The notes below the pieces were generated by a model. That model ran no database searches. It was not told where the DNA came from and was given only the letters and a program-made list of their open reading frames with translations. A stretch of 64,000 nt of DNA from Tribonema minus (Eukaryota; Sar; Xanthophyceae; Tribonematales; Tribonemataceae), in assembly GCA_017506865.1 (NCBI GenBank), contig JAFCMP010000223.1, forward strand, positions 1,364,001-1,428,000, given 5' to 3'. Shown here one piece after another: positions 42,971 through 54,098 of the stretch. The position numbers and the translations under genes are program-made. Every line of letters begins with the position of its first letter. The first letter of the stretch is position 1.

Positions 42971-45900
42971 ATGGCCGCAGGAGCGCAATGGGATGGCAAC
43001 AGCATGACCCAGGACGAGATGATGATCAAGGATCAGGTGATCGTCCTCGACGATGACGACAACATCATAGGGCAGGGAAGCAAGTGGGAAACCCATAGAT
43101 TTGTACCTGGCCAGCCCCGAGGCATCCTGCACCGAGCCTTCTCTGTGTTCCTGTTCAACGGGGAGGGCAAGCTGCTGCTGCAGCAGAGGGCAGCGGAGAA
43201 GATCACTTTTCCAAATGTCTGGACCAACACCTGTTGCAGCCACCCGCTCACTGGCTTTACACCAACAGAAGTGGACAGGCCGGAGGATCTGGCTGACGGG
43301 AGCGTGATGGGGGTTAAGCGAGCTGCGGTGAGGAAGCTGGATCACGAGCTGGGGATACCGGCGGAGGCGGTGCCGCTGTCGGCGTTCAAGTTCTTGACGC
43401 GACTGCATTATTATGCTGCGGACATTGTTACTCATGGCAAGCACAGGTGAGAAAGTCAGCAAGTGCATTATTTTTTCATGTGGGGGGCTCTGCCGCCTTT
43501 GCGTGCCATTTAAGCGACGAGAGATGTGATTACAGCAGTGCTCATCGCCTGGACAAGCAGACCATTCAAAGCAACGTTGCATAAATGCTTGGCAAAGCAA
43601 ATGAAGCAAGTGGCTGTTGCGCCATGCAGCGCCAGCTCTCGTGTGGTTGTCCCCGCGCATGGCTGGTGTCAAGCTGATGAAGCAAGGAGGTTGAATCTTC
43701 GCTCAAACGCCTTCTGCTGTGCTGGGCTACTAGGCCCTCACATGTAGTCAAGTACAGTGCACTCACTTAGGGTTGGGGCGAGTGCTACGGTTATAGAGTT
43801 GTGCAGGAGATGCAGGTGTGCACCTGTAGGTACGCAGGTTGAATGACCGCAACAAGTCAGTCAGCACGCAGTGCGCATCTATGACAGCAGCTGCCTTCCT
43901 TCATTGTGAAAGTGCATGCAGCGGTGCAGCTATGAATATGCGAGAAGATGGTCATGTGCGTTGCATGTCTTGGGCATAAACAATACAGTACTGGTACGTG
44001 GCAAAACACATTAATAAACGGCATTTGCTTGCAAGAATTTAAGCAGCAGCTGCTGCTGCCGCCGCTGCTGCTGCTGGTGTTGCTGCTGGTACCAACGCTG
44101 ATGCTGCTGCTGCCACTGCTGATGCTGATGCTGCTGCCGCTGCTGCTGCTGAACGCCCGCAGCCCGTGGGGAGAGCACGAGATCGACTACATCCTGTTCA
44201 TCCAATTAAGCGCGGAACCCGCCATGAAAGCGAACCCCGAGGAAGTCAGCGACACGCGCTGGGTATCCGCAGAGGAGCTGGTGGCGATGATGAAGGAGCC
44301 GGGACTGCTGTGGTCGCCGTGGTTCCGGATCATTGCTGAGCGCTGGCTGCTGCCGCTGTGGTGGAAGGACCTGGGGGCAACGCTCAGCACGGACGTGCAC
44401 GTGGACACAAAGCAGATCAACAGGTACGCGTGGAGCTTTGTGTGCAGCGGGAGTGTCACTTTAATGAGGCGTTGAACTTGAAGACCGTGGCAGTTTTCGG
44501 ATGCTCAGCACAGATCAGCATCTGGGCACAAGGCAGATGCACACGTTATGATGGTTCAGGTGACGGTCACGGCATTTTTGGAGGCAGGTCCTGAGCATTT
44601 TGTCTTTTTCACAATCTGCTAACACATTGTGCACACCTTCACGTAAGGCTGCTCAGCACTTCAAATGCATACTGCAAATGTGAAGTCATGCTTGTGCTGT
44701 CACCAGTGCTTGTGCGCCAACTTGATGACCGCCCCATCACTCGCCAGTGCTACTGTAAGCCGCACTTCGCAGGGGGGATGGGGCATCATGTGCCAGTGCT
44801 AACTGATGCAAGCCACACTTCTCTTGGGGGGGGGGGAGGGCGGGCTTGGAAAGTTGGAAATTTGCAATTTATGGGCTTTTGAGGTTGCATTGGCAAAAAC
44901 GTTGCAGCACTTCAGCAAAAGTTCAGCTTGCTGAATTTCATTGTTGTCTGTGCTTGTTGCCACAGGTTTGACCCCCCGCCGGAGCACAGGGGCGGCGCAG
45001 GCGTGTGCGGTCTGCGCGATGAGAAGGACGCTTCGAGCTCAAAAAAGAAGCAGGTACAGTGAATAAATGGAGAGGGCTAGCATGCACTGCTTCAATTGTT
45101 TATGATGTTGCAAGTTTTGGCGGTAGTTGTCTTGTTCCTACAAGTTTTGGCGGTGGCTGTGGCGCCATCAAATGCCATTGCGGCAGCACCAGCTGCCTGG
45201 GACCTGACAGCCAGACGCAGCAGCAGCAGCATCAGCGCTCAGGTGCAGCAGCAGCAGCAGTGCTCAGCAGCAGCAACCTCGCGCTCTCTGGGGGCCGCAA
45301 TTCGTGCAATGAGGCAGGCAGAACTGACGCCCCAGCACCTGTGCAAGTATCGCCTGCAGCGGCAGCAGCAGCGGCAGCGGCGGCGGCGGCAGCGGCGGCA
45401 GCAGCAGCGGCAGCGGCGGCGGCGGAAGCGACGGCGGCGGCGGCAGCGGCAGTGGCGGCATTGGCACCGCCATTGCATGCATGTGGCCACAGTGTGGTGC
45501 GCCCGTGTGTGCTGGTGCACCTGCTGCTACGGCGGCGGCTGCTGCTGCAATGCGGTGGCGAGCAAACGGAATGGAAGCCATTGCGATGCCGCTCTGACTA
45601 CTGCCGCAGGGCGCGGATGAGAAGTGGTCCTAGCTCAAGCACAACTTCACCCCCATTCATCAACACCATGAGCTGAACGAACCTCTGAGCCATTGCGCTC
45701 TGGCTGAGTGTTGCTGCAGGGGCCTTACGAAAAGCCCCCCCCCTGACGCTCTAAACACAATTCCAAACAAACCCTTGAATCTGAATTGCAGCGATGCTGC
45801 TCTGCCCGATTCGCGGCTGCAGGGGGCGTACGGAAAAGTGCCCGTCTTTGAGGAGTCGAAGCTGCGGCAGCTGGCACGTGTGGACGAAGTGTTTATGGCG

Positions 45901-48900
45901 CTGGCATATAAAGCGGGGTACGGGGGGGGCGCGAGCAACGTGAAGATAGGGGCGGACCTGGGGGGGCACAGGGCGTTCTGCGATGACATGCTGGGGCGCG
46001 TGAGCCGCTCTTTCGCGGCAGTGATCAGGCAGCTGCCCCCTCAGGTACATACGTACCCCCCCATCGCTGCCAGTATGTACAGCAACTTTACGTAGAATTA
46101 CATGGCGTTCGGGGGCCGCGTAGCCGCTCGTTCGCGGCAGTGATCAGGCAGCTGCCACCTCAGGTACATACATACCTCCCATCGCTGCCACTCGGCAAAT
46201 GGTGAAATGCTGTTAAGTTTGGCATTGTCCTTCGAGTATTTGACAAGTATATGATGTGCTGGGGCGTGCAAACTGCTAGTTTGCGGCAGTGACCAGGCAG
46301 CTGCCGCCGCAGGTGTGTGTATGCATGCATGTAGAACATGCCCACCTCTGCTAATGTTTTCATGGTTGCATTTGTGACATTTGAATGTAATAAACTCCAA
46401 AGAAACAAGATATGGTGGGGCGCGTGAGCGTCTCGTGCGTGGCAGTGATCGGCAGTGACCGCTGCAGGTACAAACATACCCCCCATTGCTGCCAGTTGGC
46501 TGGGGTCTCATGCATGTATGACAGCAATTTTGCGTAGAAGTATATGGCATGCAGGGACCTGGTGAACCGCTCATTCGCGGCAGTGATCAGGCAGCTGCCG
46601 CCGCAGACACCTACATGCCTGCGTACCACTGCCACTTTGGCAAATGCAGAAATGCTGTATTCTTGACATTACGCCTCAAGTTTACGACTTGACCGGGTGT
46701 GCGCAGCTCATTTGCGGCGGCGCTCAACTGGCAGCTGCCGTTTGGGGTCAGCATTGCGTTAGGGTGAAGACGAGGGTGAAGGTCAGGCTCACCTGCGCAC
46801 GTATGAACAACTCACCACCCCTTGACTCTGTGACTCTATGACTGGCGCTGTGACTCAATGACTCGCTCGCCCTCGCAGCTCTGCATTGTATGTACTGGTC
46901 ACTCCATCATGCTGCGCCCCCCTGGACACCTTTGAGGCCCAGATGACAGCCCCCCCCCCCCCCCCCCCCCCGTCTCCCCATAAGCATGGCCATATAACTA
47001 CACAACACGCGTACGATGTGACACAGCACAAAAACACAGTTCACCTCGCCCACACACAAACATGCATCTCTCGTGCCTCTGCAGCTCTGTATGGACGTCC
47101 TGGTCTTCTACCTAGTGCTTCGCGCCTTGGACACCGTCGAAGACGACATGACGGCATTCGGCTCCCCGGAAGACAAAATACACTGCCTGCGCGCATTCCA
47201 CGCGACGGTCCTCGTGGGCCTCACGCAGAACCTGGGGAGTGGCGGGGGCAAGCAGGGGCGTGCATCGGTGGATAAGTTCCTGACGGCGAATGGGATGGTG
47301 GGGGTGGGGGAGGGGGACGAGAGGGCCCTGCTGGAGCAGTTCATGCGCGTGACACAGGTGTGATATACGTGCGCATACCTTCTCGTATGTTGTCACATTG
47401 ACCATTGCACTAATGCATCGGTCGTATATGACCTTTGGCAAGTTACCATCATCATATCCATGTTATTCCAGTAGTCTGTGGTCTAGTTCCTTGACGGAAC
47501 ATGCAATGGTGGGGGCGGGGAAGGGGGGCAAGAGGACCCTGATGGAGCACTTGACGCGCGTTATGCAGGTGCATTGGTCATTTGCATACTTTCCACTGTA
47601 ATCGCATTGGCCAGTGCGCTGCATTGGTCATATATCGTATTCAGCAAGTTGCCGTATAAATGAGAGGCGTCACTTAGATTCAGGGCATGTTAAGTGCAAG
47701 TTGAAGATGTAGCATGGCAAATTCAAACACCTGCAGTCAGGCTTGGCAGGTCTAGACACTTGGGGGGGGGGGGGGGGGGGGGGGTCAGCTTGCAGATTGT
47801 TCCCAAAGCACTGCTTGCAAAGTATCATCAAAGCACTGTACTGCAAGACCACGGTAGAGAGCTCAGCGACAATGCTGCTCTTGGCGTGGGCTTTTGGATC
47901 CTGACTGTGATGGGTAGGAAGCAGCTGACGTCCGCACATACACTCTCTGATCTATCACTTCCAACAAAATTAATGTATACTGTGATGCATGGACGCCCTT
48001 ATCAAGCCTGTGTATCCATGTACTACTACCATCATCATACATTCTTCAGGGCCTTTATCGCTGCACACAAGCTGTGGCCCAACTCTCTGGTCTCGTTCTC
48101 CACCTCTCGCCCCCCCCCCCCATTAACAGTTAGAAGTATATGGAAGCTTGAACGTGTACCATTATTCGCGAGATCACGCGCAACATGGGAGTACCTTTCA
48201 TCACTATCATACACACATCTAGTGCTAGACTCCAAGCTTGTTGTACCGCTAACCCGAAGCTTCTGCGTTGCTTTCTGCACCTCTCTGTCCTCCCTAATTA
48301 ACAGGTATATGGAAGCTTGAATTCTGGATCGCGCACCGTGATTCGCGAAATCACGCGAGACATGGGAGCCGGTATGGCTGAATTTGTGTCCAAGGACCTG
48401 GGTCAAGGCACAGCAACACTGGAGGAGTACAATTTGTACTGCCACTATGTGGCGGGACTGGTGGGACAGGGGCTCAGCCGCCTGTTTGCAGTTACACAGG
48501 TGAACACCCAGTATGAAGCAATTGTAAACGTGGCCAATGACTGCAGCAGCGGCGACCACGGTCAATTGGTGGAAGGCACTTGCGGCTAACCATCCTTTGT
48601 CACCTAGAGCTCTACGATCTTTTGATTCGTTTCCATAAACAGTGACACGGCCATAATGATATGGGACAGGGCTCTGCAACACGAGAGGAGTACAATTTGT
48701 ACTGCCACTTTGTCGCTGGCCTGATGGGACAGGGGCTCAGCCGCCTTTTTGCTGTGACACAGGTGAAGTTGCTGAAGGAAACTTGTTGCAAACAGTTACA
48801 GAACCGTTACAGTATGGGGGCAGGGCACCAAAAACAACACCAGAGGAGTACAAAGCGTAGTGCCAGCAGGTGAAGTTTATGAAGGAAATGTGTTACAAAC

Positions 48901-51900
48901 AGTTACGTAACTGGTACAGCACCGTACTCACCCAATCTGTGGCTGGGCTGGTGGGACTTGCGGTGAGCCGCCTGTTTGGCGGGACACAGGGTTTGAACGA
49001 CTGTTGCAAAGCAGTTACATCTGGGAATAAACGCTGTCACGTTGGCTGACGTGACGACAATGCGAGTTGGAGGGGGAATGCTGCTTGCATAGTTGCGATG
49101 GTCATGACACAAGTTGAGCGTGAGCACCCTCTGAGGCGGTGTCAATGCATTGCGCAATTTGCATCCATGAGAACATGATGCATATATTCAGATCTCTATT
49201 TTTTGTTTGCCTTTTTGAACGTTGGTTGTTTTTAGGAAGCATTCATCTTATCAGCAGCCCTAAACAAATGCAACGCGGACCGCGAGTGATACTGGCCATG
49301 TGCCATTCCGTCACAAATGCTTTCACTGCCCAGCTTGAGCTCTCATTTGAGGTGTGGTGAGTCACTGCGTTCAAGTTCCAGGCTGGAGACGCCCGGCAAT
49401 TGGGTCCCTTGCAGTTGACGCCGTCAGGCGATTGCATTTTGCACACGCGCTCTTCACACATCATCTCCCCACCCCCCCCCAAGTGTTGTTGAAGTATGGT
49501 CGTTCACTTCTTGAAGTTGATGTGTGTCATGTGACGCTCCAGGTGGAGCTGCCCGGCATCGCGTCGCGCATGGACCTGGCCAACAGCATGGGCCTCTTCC
49601 TTCAGAAGACAAACATCATCCGCGATTACCTGGAAGACTACGTGGATGGGCGCGCATTCTGGCCAGCCGAGGTATGTAGGTATAGTAGTGTCAGAGTTGA
49701 GTGGCAATGGCCAAGCTATGTATGTAGCGTCAGAGTAGTGGCAAAGTTGAAGACCAAGGTATGTAGGCCAGCCGAGGTATGTAGTGTCAGCGGTGTATGT
49801 GCCGTCGAGCAAGGTTGAAAACATTTTCTGAAGAAAACGAAGGCACCATGAAAGTCTTTCAGTTCAAAGGTATGTATGTAGCGTCAGATTTCAAGGCCAA
49901 GTTGTATGCCAGCCGAGGTATGTAGGTACAGCAGTGTCAGAGTTGAGTGGCTAAGGTATGTACGATGTAGCGCCAGATCTCCTAGATAAGTGTCAGAGTT
50001 GAAGGCCAAGGTATGTTTTCCAGCCGAGTTGTTCTCGGCTGAGGGAAAAGTGTAGCACCAGCGTTGTGCGCGCTGTCGCACAAGTGTTAAAGCGCTTGAG
50101 AAGGAGGCATGAAAGGAAGTCCACTAATTTCAGCAAGGAGAAAATTGCTACTGTGACCTACTCCGGGAATGCTGATTTCAACAATCAGGCATATCCTGTA
50201 CAGACAGCGCGAGCGTACCCGCTGCGCGCCTGGCGAGCACCGGGCTCTGTTGATTCCGTGTAGACGTGTACGCCATAATATGTATACAAGGAAACGAATC
50301 AAAAGTTCGCAGAGCTCTAGGTGACAAAGTGTGGTTAGCCACAAGTGCCTTCCACACATAACCGTGGTCGCCGCTGCTGCAGCCATTGGCCACGAGTCAA
50401 ACAGTGCCACCATATCCACAGTAGTCAAAGACTTCTGTGGGCAAGCTCTTTATGTATGTTTGCGGAGACATTCCTCAGCTTCATGCGGTGCACTGTTGAC
50501 CATTTTTGCCGGCTGTCCTAAAAGGAACACTTCAGGAAGCGTGATTCCACTGCTACATGTTGAAGGCTGCTGAACGCTCAACCTCCACCAGAACATTCGG
50601 TCTGTATCTTGCGGTGCATCTGGACGTAGTGCGCTGAGCCATGCCCTACCCAGGGTATGTATATGTAGGTATGTATAGTATGCCTTACACAAGCTATGCA
50701 GGCATGTGGCATGCCCTGCCCCACATACCCAAGGTATGTAGGTATAAGACATGCCCAACAGGGATTTGAATCATTCGACCCTGCAACAGCAGCGCTCCAC
50801 TGCGGTTTTTTAAACTCCAGCAGCCCTCAACCATACATATCTTGCACCGTTAGCTCTCTACGCACCCTGTGATTGATCAGGTGTGGGAGAAGCACGCCGT
50901 AATCACAGCGCTGCTGCAGTAAAAGCGCAAGTCCATGCAGTGCTGGCTGCATGTTAGCAACACTCAAGTACAGTCAGCGCTCAACTTTGAAGCCCCCCTC
51001 CCCCCCTCTCTCCACGCACCCCGTGCTCAGGTGTGGAAAAAGCACGCCGTAAAAACAGGGCTACTGGGCAAACTCGCGCTGCCTCACTGTATCACGATCA
51101 CATGACAACATGACGACATCATTGTGTATTCAACTGCACGTCAGCAACGCTCAACCTTCAAGCCCCCTTCCTTCCTCTTCCTCTCTCTACGCGCCCTGTG
51201 ATCGATCAGGTGTGGAAGAAGCACGCCATGAAGACAGGGCTGCTGGGCGAACTCGCGCTGCCGTACTGTGTCACGATCACATGACAACATGACGACATCA
51301 CGATGTATTAACCGGCATCAACTGTGCGACAGCAGCACTCCACTGTGACTCTTGTACTTCAACAGCCCTGAACCATGAAACCCCACCTCTCTCTTTCTCT
51401 ACGCACCCCGTGTTCAGGTGTGGAAGAAGCACGCCGTAAAGACGGGCCTGCTCGGCGAACTTGCGCTGCCACACTGCATCCTAACCAACTGACAACATGA
51501 CGACAACATTGAGTATCCAAGCGCCACTTACTGCACGGCAGCAGTGCTCAACTTCGAACCCCCCGCGCGCCCTGTGATCGATCAGGTGTGGAAGAAGCAC
51601 GCCGTAAAGACGGGCCTGCTTGGCGAACTCGCACTGCCGCAGAATGCGCGTGCCGCGCGCGCGTGCCTCAACGAGCTCGTAACTGACGCGCTGGAGCTCA
51701 TCCCCGACTGCCTGGAGTACATGGACCAGGTTCTGGATGACGGGGTCTTCAAGTTCTGCGCGATACCACAGGTAACTTCAAGTTGAAGTTGCACCGCTTG
51801 CGTGAGCGTGGCGCCGTGCGCCTTACAGCTATTGCATGATGTTCACAACTATACTCCGAAGTACATATGAAGTGCTTGTTATGCAGAAGTGCGGACATAC

Positions 51901-52759
51901 GTAGAAGTACATCGTATATATATCGTGGCCAATGACAGCAGCAGCGGCGACCACGGTTATTGGTGGAAGCACTTGCGGCTAACCATCCCTTGTCACCTAG
52001 AGCTCTACGATCTTTTGATTCGTTTTCCATACAAAGTACATATACTTCCGAAGTACACGACAGCTGCATACACTTCGAAGTACACGACAGCTGGTCGTTG
52101 ATGTCCGCAAACCCGTAGCTCTACCTTCACCCTGTTCTCTGAAGCAGGTCAACCCTGGCCCAACCACTTCCCCCCTGGTAAACCCCAACCCCTGTGACCC
52201 CCCCCCCGCCCCTCCCCCCAAACCCTGTTCCTGGCCTCAACTGCACCGCGCGCAGGTCATGGCGGCGGCGACGCTCGCCGAGGTCTACGACAGCGAACGC
52301 CTCTTCCGCGGCGTCGTCAAGCTGCGCAAGGGCCGCGCCGTCAAGCTCATCCTCTCCAGCGGCACGCCGCACGGCCTCGCGCGCCACTTCCGCGCCGCCG
52401 TGCGCAGCATCGCTCAGCGCGTGCCGCGCAACGACCCGTCCGCGGAGCGCACGCGCGCGCTGTGCGACCGCCTGCTGGCCGCGCTGGCGCCGCGCTGCGT
52501 GGCGCCGCGCGCGCCTTTTGCCGTTGTCGTCTATCGTGTGGCCCTGATTGCGCTCGCGTGCCGCCACCTGTCGCGCCACCTCGCGCCCGCCAGTGGCGCG
52601 CCGCTCGGTTATGTGATAGCGCCGGGGGCAGCGCTCACCGTGATGGACGTGGTGATGGCGGTCATCTCGCTCATGACTTTGGGGCAGCTGTTCGAGTGGG
52701 CGGCGACGTTCGTGCGGCCCGCGGCGCCCGCCGCCGCTGCGAAGCCTAAGCAGGAGTGA
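42971..52759 (+). CDS. IDI-SQS: Isopentenyl-diphosphate isomerase / squalene synthase fusion
   Basis: Exons are 42971-43446, 44163-44423, 44966-45053, 45823-46044, 47085-47357, 48305-48499, 49543-49671, 51586-51771 and 52256-52759 (2334 nt, 777 aa); every phase joins. The IDI domain (about residues 1-245) interconverts IPP and [39 protein letters not shown] with the family's active-site Cys, and [13 protein letters not shown] with the acidic pair. A Lys/Ser-rich linker (about 245-275) leads to squalene synthase, which condenses two farnesyl diphosphates. It shows the first aspartate-rich motif [11 protein letters not shown] (near 362), [17 protein letters not shown], and the second motif [19 protein letters not shown] (near 520). 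A hydrophobic stretch [20 protein letters not shown] near the C terminus fits ER-membrane anchoring. IDI-SQS fusions are described in diatoms and related algae. The ATG at 42971 is the first in frame before conserved sequence. Confidence 0.94.
44040..44156 (+). repeat. CTG-rich tract before IDI-SQS exon 2
   Basis: Interrupted CTG/GCTG repeats fill the 110 bp just upstream of the acceptor at 44161-44162, acting as an extended pyrimidine-biased region. The tract is open in frame with exon 2 but encodes only Leu/Pro, so I treat it as intronic. Confidence 0.75.
45355..45470 (+). repeat. GGC/CAG tract in IDI-SQS intron 3
   Basis: Mixed GGC, CAG and GCG triplets. They produce a long alanine or arginine frame with no homology and no role in the spliced product. 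Confidence 0.8.
46100..46750 (+). repeat. Five-copy echo array of IDI-SQS exon 4 end
   Basis: The functional exon end at 45990-46044 (codons for [13 protein letters not shown], donor GTACAT) recurs with ends near 46163, 46313, 46467, 46604 and 46742. The 46604 copy reads CGC TCA TTC GCG GCA GTG ATC, then ends CTG CCG CCG CAG, silent relative to the exon. Its donor is lost (CAG followed by ACACC). Spacing is about 120-155 bp. Confidence 0.9.
46950..46971 (+). repeat. C22 homopolymer
   Basis: Twenty-two C residues in intron 4 of IDI-SQS. Confidence 0.9.
47460..47575 (+). repeat. Echo of IDI-SQS exon 5 end
   Basis: Resembles the functional 47270-47357. TTCCTTGACGG, AATGGTGGGGGCGGGGAAGG, GGACCCTGATGGAGCA and ACGCGCGTTATGCAGGTG parallel the exon codons for [20 protein letters not shown] and its donor. 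Confidence 0.8.
47762..47784 (+). repeat. G23 homopolymer
   Basis: Twenty-three consecutive G residues in intron 5 of IDI-SQS, the longest homopolymer I noticed in the window. Confidence 0.9.
48110..48215 (+). repeat. Echo of IDI-SQS exon 6 start
   Basis: ATATGGAAGCTTGAACGTG then ATTCGCGAGATCACGCGCAA and CATGGGAGTACC mirrors the functional ATATGGAAGCTTGAATTCTG ... ATTCGCGAAATCACGCGAGA at 48306-48370. GAA/GAG is a silent change. Confidence 0.8.
48529..48635 (+). mobile_element. 105-bp repeated element, copy A
   Basis: Runs from CGTGGCCAATGACTGCAGCA through GGCGACCACGGT and CTTGCGGCTAACCATC to GATCTTTTGATTCGTTTCC. Two more copies occur in this gene: 50290-50394 (inverted) and 51924-52028 (same orientation). 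No clear terminal inverted repeats. I suspect a small non-autonomous element, but the class is unknown. Confidence 0.75.
48661..48765 (+). repeat. Long in-frame duplicate of IDI-SQS exon 6 end (candidate alternative exon)
   Basis: Encodes [18 protein letters not shown] and SRLFAVTQ followed by GTGAAG, against the functional [20 protein letters not shown] at 48424-48483. Of about thirteen codon differences, around eight are third-position changes. The frame is open through the copy and the donor is kept. A decayed further copy lies at 48830-48990. Confidence 0.7.
49764..50042 (+). repeat. Echoes of IDI-SQS exon 7 donor
   Basis: GCCAGCCGAGGTATGTAG, the last codons and donor of exon 7 (49662-49680), recurs at 49768 and 49909 and as TTTTCCAGCCGAGTTG near 50018. 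GGTATGTAGGTA-like words are scattered between. These copies retain less exon sequence than those of other arrays. Confidence 0.75.
50290..50394 (-). mobile_element. 105-bp repeated element, copy B (inverted)
   Basis: Reverse complement of copies A and C. Reading the minus strand it starts CGTGGCCAATGGCTGCAGCA and ends TTTTGATTCGTTTCC. It lies between exons 7 and 8 of IDI-SQS. Confidence 0.75.
50870..51585 (+). repeat. Four-copy echo array of IDI-SQS exon 8 start
   Basis: The functional acceptor plus GTGTGGAAGAAGCACGCCGT at 51586 is repeated at 51418, 51210, 51031 and 50881. Over the first 18 codons, the three nearest copies differ from the exon at 4, 6 and 9 bases (19 in total). Sixteen of these are synonymous third-position changes. 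All copies leave the exon sequence at the same point (after codon 18) and share a flank with ATGACAACATGACGACA. Confidence 0.93.
51924..52028 (+). mobile_element. 105-bp repeated element, copy C
   Basis: Same orientation as copy A and very similar: CGTGGCCAATGACAGCAGCA ... GCACTTGCGGCTAACCATCC ... GATCTTTTGATTCGTTTTCC. It lies in the last intron of IDI-SQS and is followed by TACTTCCGAAGTAC-type words. Confidence 0.75.
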
Positions 52760-54098
52760 GCGGCGGCGACTGCGGCTGCTGCGGCGGCGTCAACAACGGC
52801 GGTGGCGGCAGCAGCAGCGGCAGCAGCGGCGGTGGCGGTGGTGGCGGCAATGGTGGTGGCAGCAGCAATGGTTGCGGCGGCAGCAGCGTCGGCAGCAATC
52901 GGCAGTGGCGATGACGATGCCACCGTCGGTGGCGGCGGCGGCAGCGGCGACGATGATGCCAGCAGCGGCGGCGGCGGAGGCAGTGACGGCAGTAGCAGCA
53001 GCTGCAGCGGCAGCGGCGGTTGCGGCGGTGATGGCGGCAGTGGCTGTGGTGGCAGCGGCTGCTGCGGCAATTTGAGTTTTGGTAGCTAGAGCGGCGGTGT
53101 CGTGTCCACTTTGAAGTTGTTGGGGGTATGCTTGGCTGCAGGGTGTGTGTGGGGGGGGGTATTGTGTGGCGCGGGGTAGCTATGGGGGGTTACTGAGGCA
53201 TGCTTCTATTGGGCATTTACGCAGGGGGGCCTGCCGTGTGGTGTCCGGCGTATCCGCAAGCATTGGTTAGGATCGATTGCACCAAGCGTCGTCCAACTCG
53301 ATTAATCCCATTACGTTTCCCCGACTTGCACTCTCGCTTCCCTCGTTGATGCTCATAGTTGTGCCCACACTGGGCTCTATGTTGCGGGTACTCTAGATAT
53401 TGGATGGCTGCATTCTCACAATGTGAAGAAGGGCCCACGAGTAGCATCCTGGTCCTCCAGTTGGCTCATTGGCTGATATGTGGCTGCATGCAACTCCGGG
53501 CCTGGCTAACCCTAACTCTAACCCTACGTGCTGACAAGAGTCTCACGCTAGCGCGGTCACGATGCTTCACTTCCCGCAATAGCCATTGACACAAGTGTTC
53601 CAGTGGTTCCGTACCTCAAACGGAAGTCAATCATGTGCTCGAGCAAAAATGCAAACGATCGACCATAGCGCAGCTCCCTCCTGCCTGGCCCGCTTTTATG
53701 GCGGTGGCACAAGCGGAGACATAGAGACAGTGCAATATCAGGCGTTGCTGTGCAAGACTAAAGAGCATGCATGTGCGCCCCGCTCCAGCGGCAGCGCTGG
53801 CGGAAGGCGCTGCCGCATTGCGCAGCGGCGGCGGCGACGGCGGCAGCTGCTGCTGCTGCAACAGCGACCAGCGTTGCACAAAGTTTGTGCAAATGCATCC
53901 TGTCACATGCCAGGCGTGCCAGAGATGCATGCTCCGGCTTGTTGTCTGGTGTGTATCAGCATGCTGCACAAGCGCTTGGACAAATGACATCTACTGTTGA
54001 TGCTGTTGACAGCCCCGTTTAGATCAAAGAGCGCACAAACACCAGCAACAAAAACAACAGCTCACGTGACGCATTCAAACCAGCTTCTCAGAATGGCT
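52760..54098. other. Convergent intergenic region with GGC-rich tract
   Basis: Lies between the stops of IDI-SQS (+) and the EF-hand-like gene (-). Positions 52760-53085 are a GGC/CAG/GGT triplet tract that leaves long Ala or Gly frames without homology, probably 3' untranslated sequence. A second small tract is at 53790-53870. Nothing else is recognisable. Confidence 0.5.

Noticed and set aside
44040-44156. Leu/Pro repeat as part of IDI-SQS exon 2
   Set aside because: The isomerase alignment passes directly from KHS to PWGEHEIDY using the acceptor at 44161-44162. The CTG tract would insert a long Leu run in a conserved strand.
45059-45676. Long open frame rich in alanine
   Set aside because: It comes from a GGC/CAG tract in IDI-SQS intron 3. 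It overlaps no motif and the spliced exons around it join perfectly without it.
52802-53089. Ala/Gly/Ser-rich open frame after the IDI-SQS stop
   Set aside because: Triplet-repeat sequence that is open in several frames, with no homology or splice support. Likely 3' untranslated DNA.
53215-53580. Possible transposon fragment
   Set aside because: The composition is less GC-rich than its surroundings, but I could find no reverse transcriptase, integrase or transposase motif in any frame.
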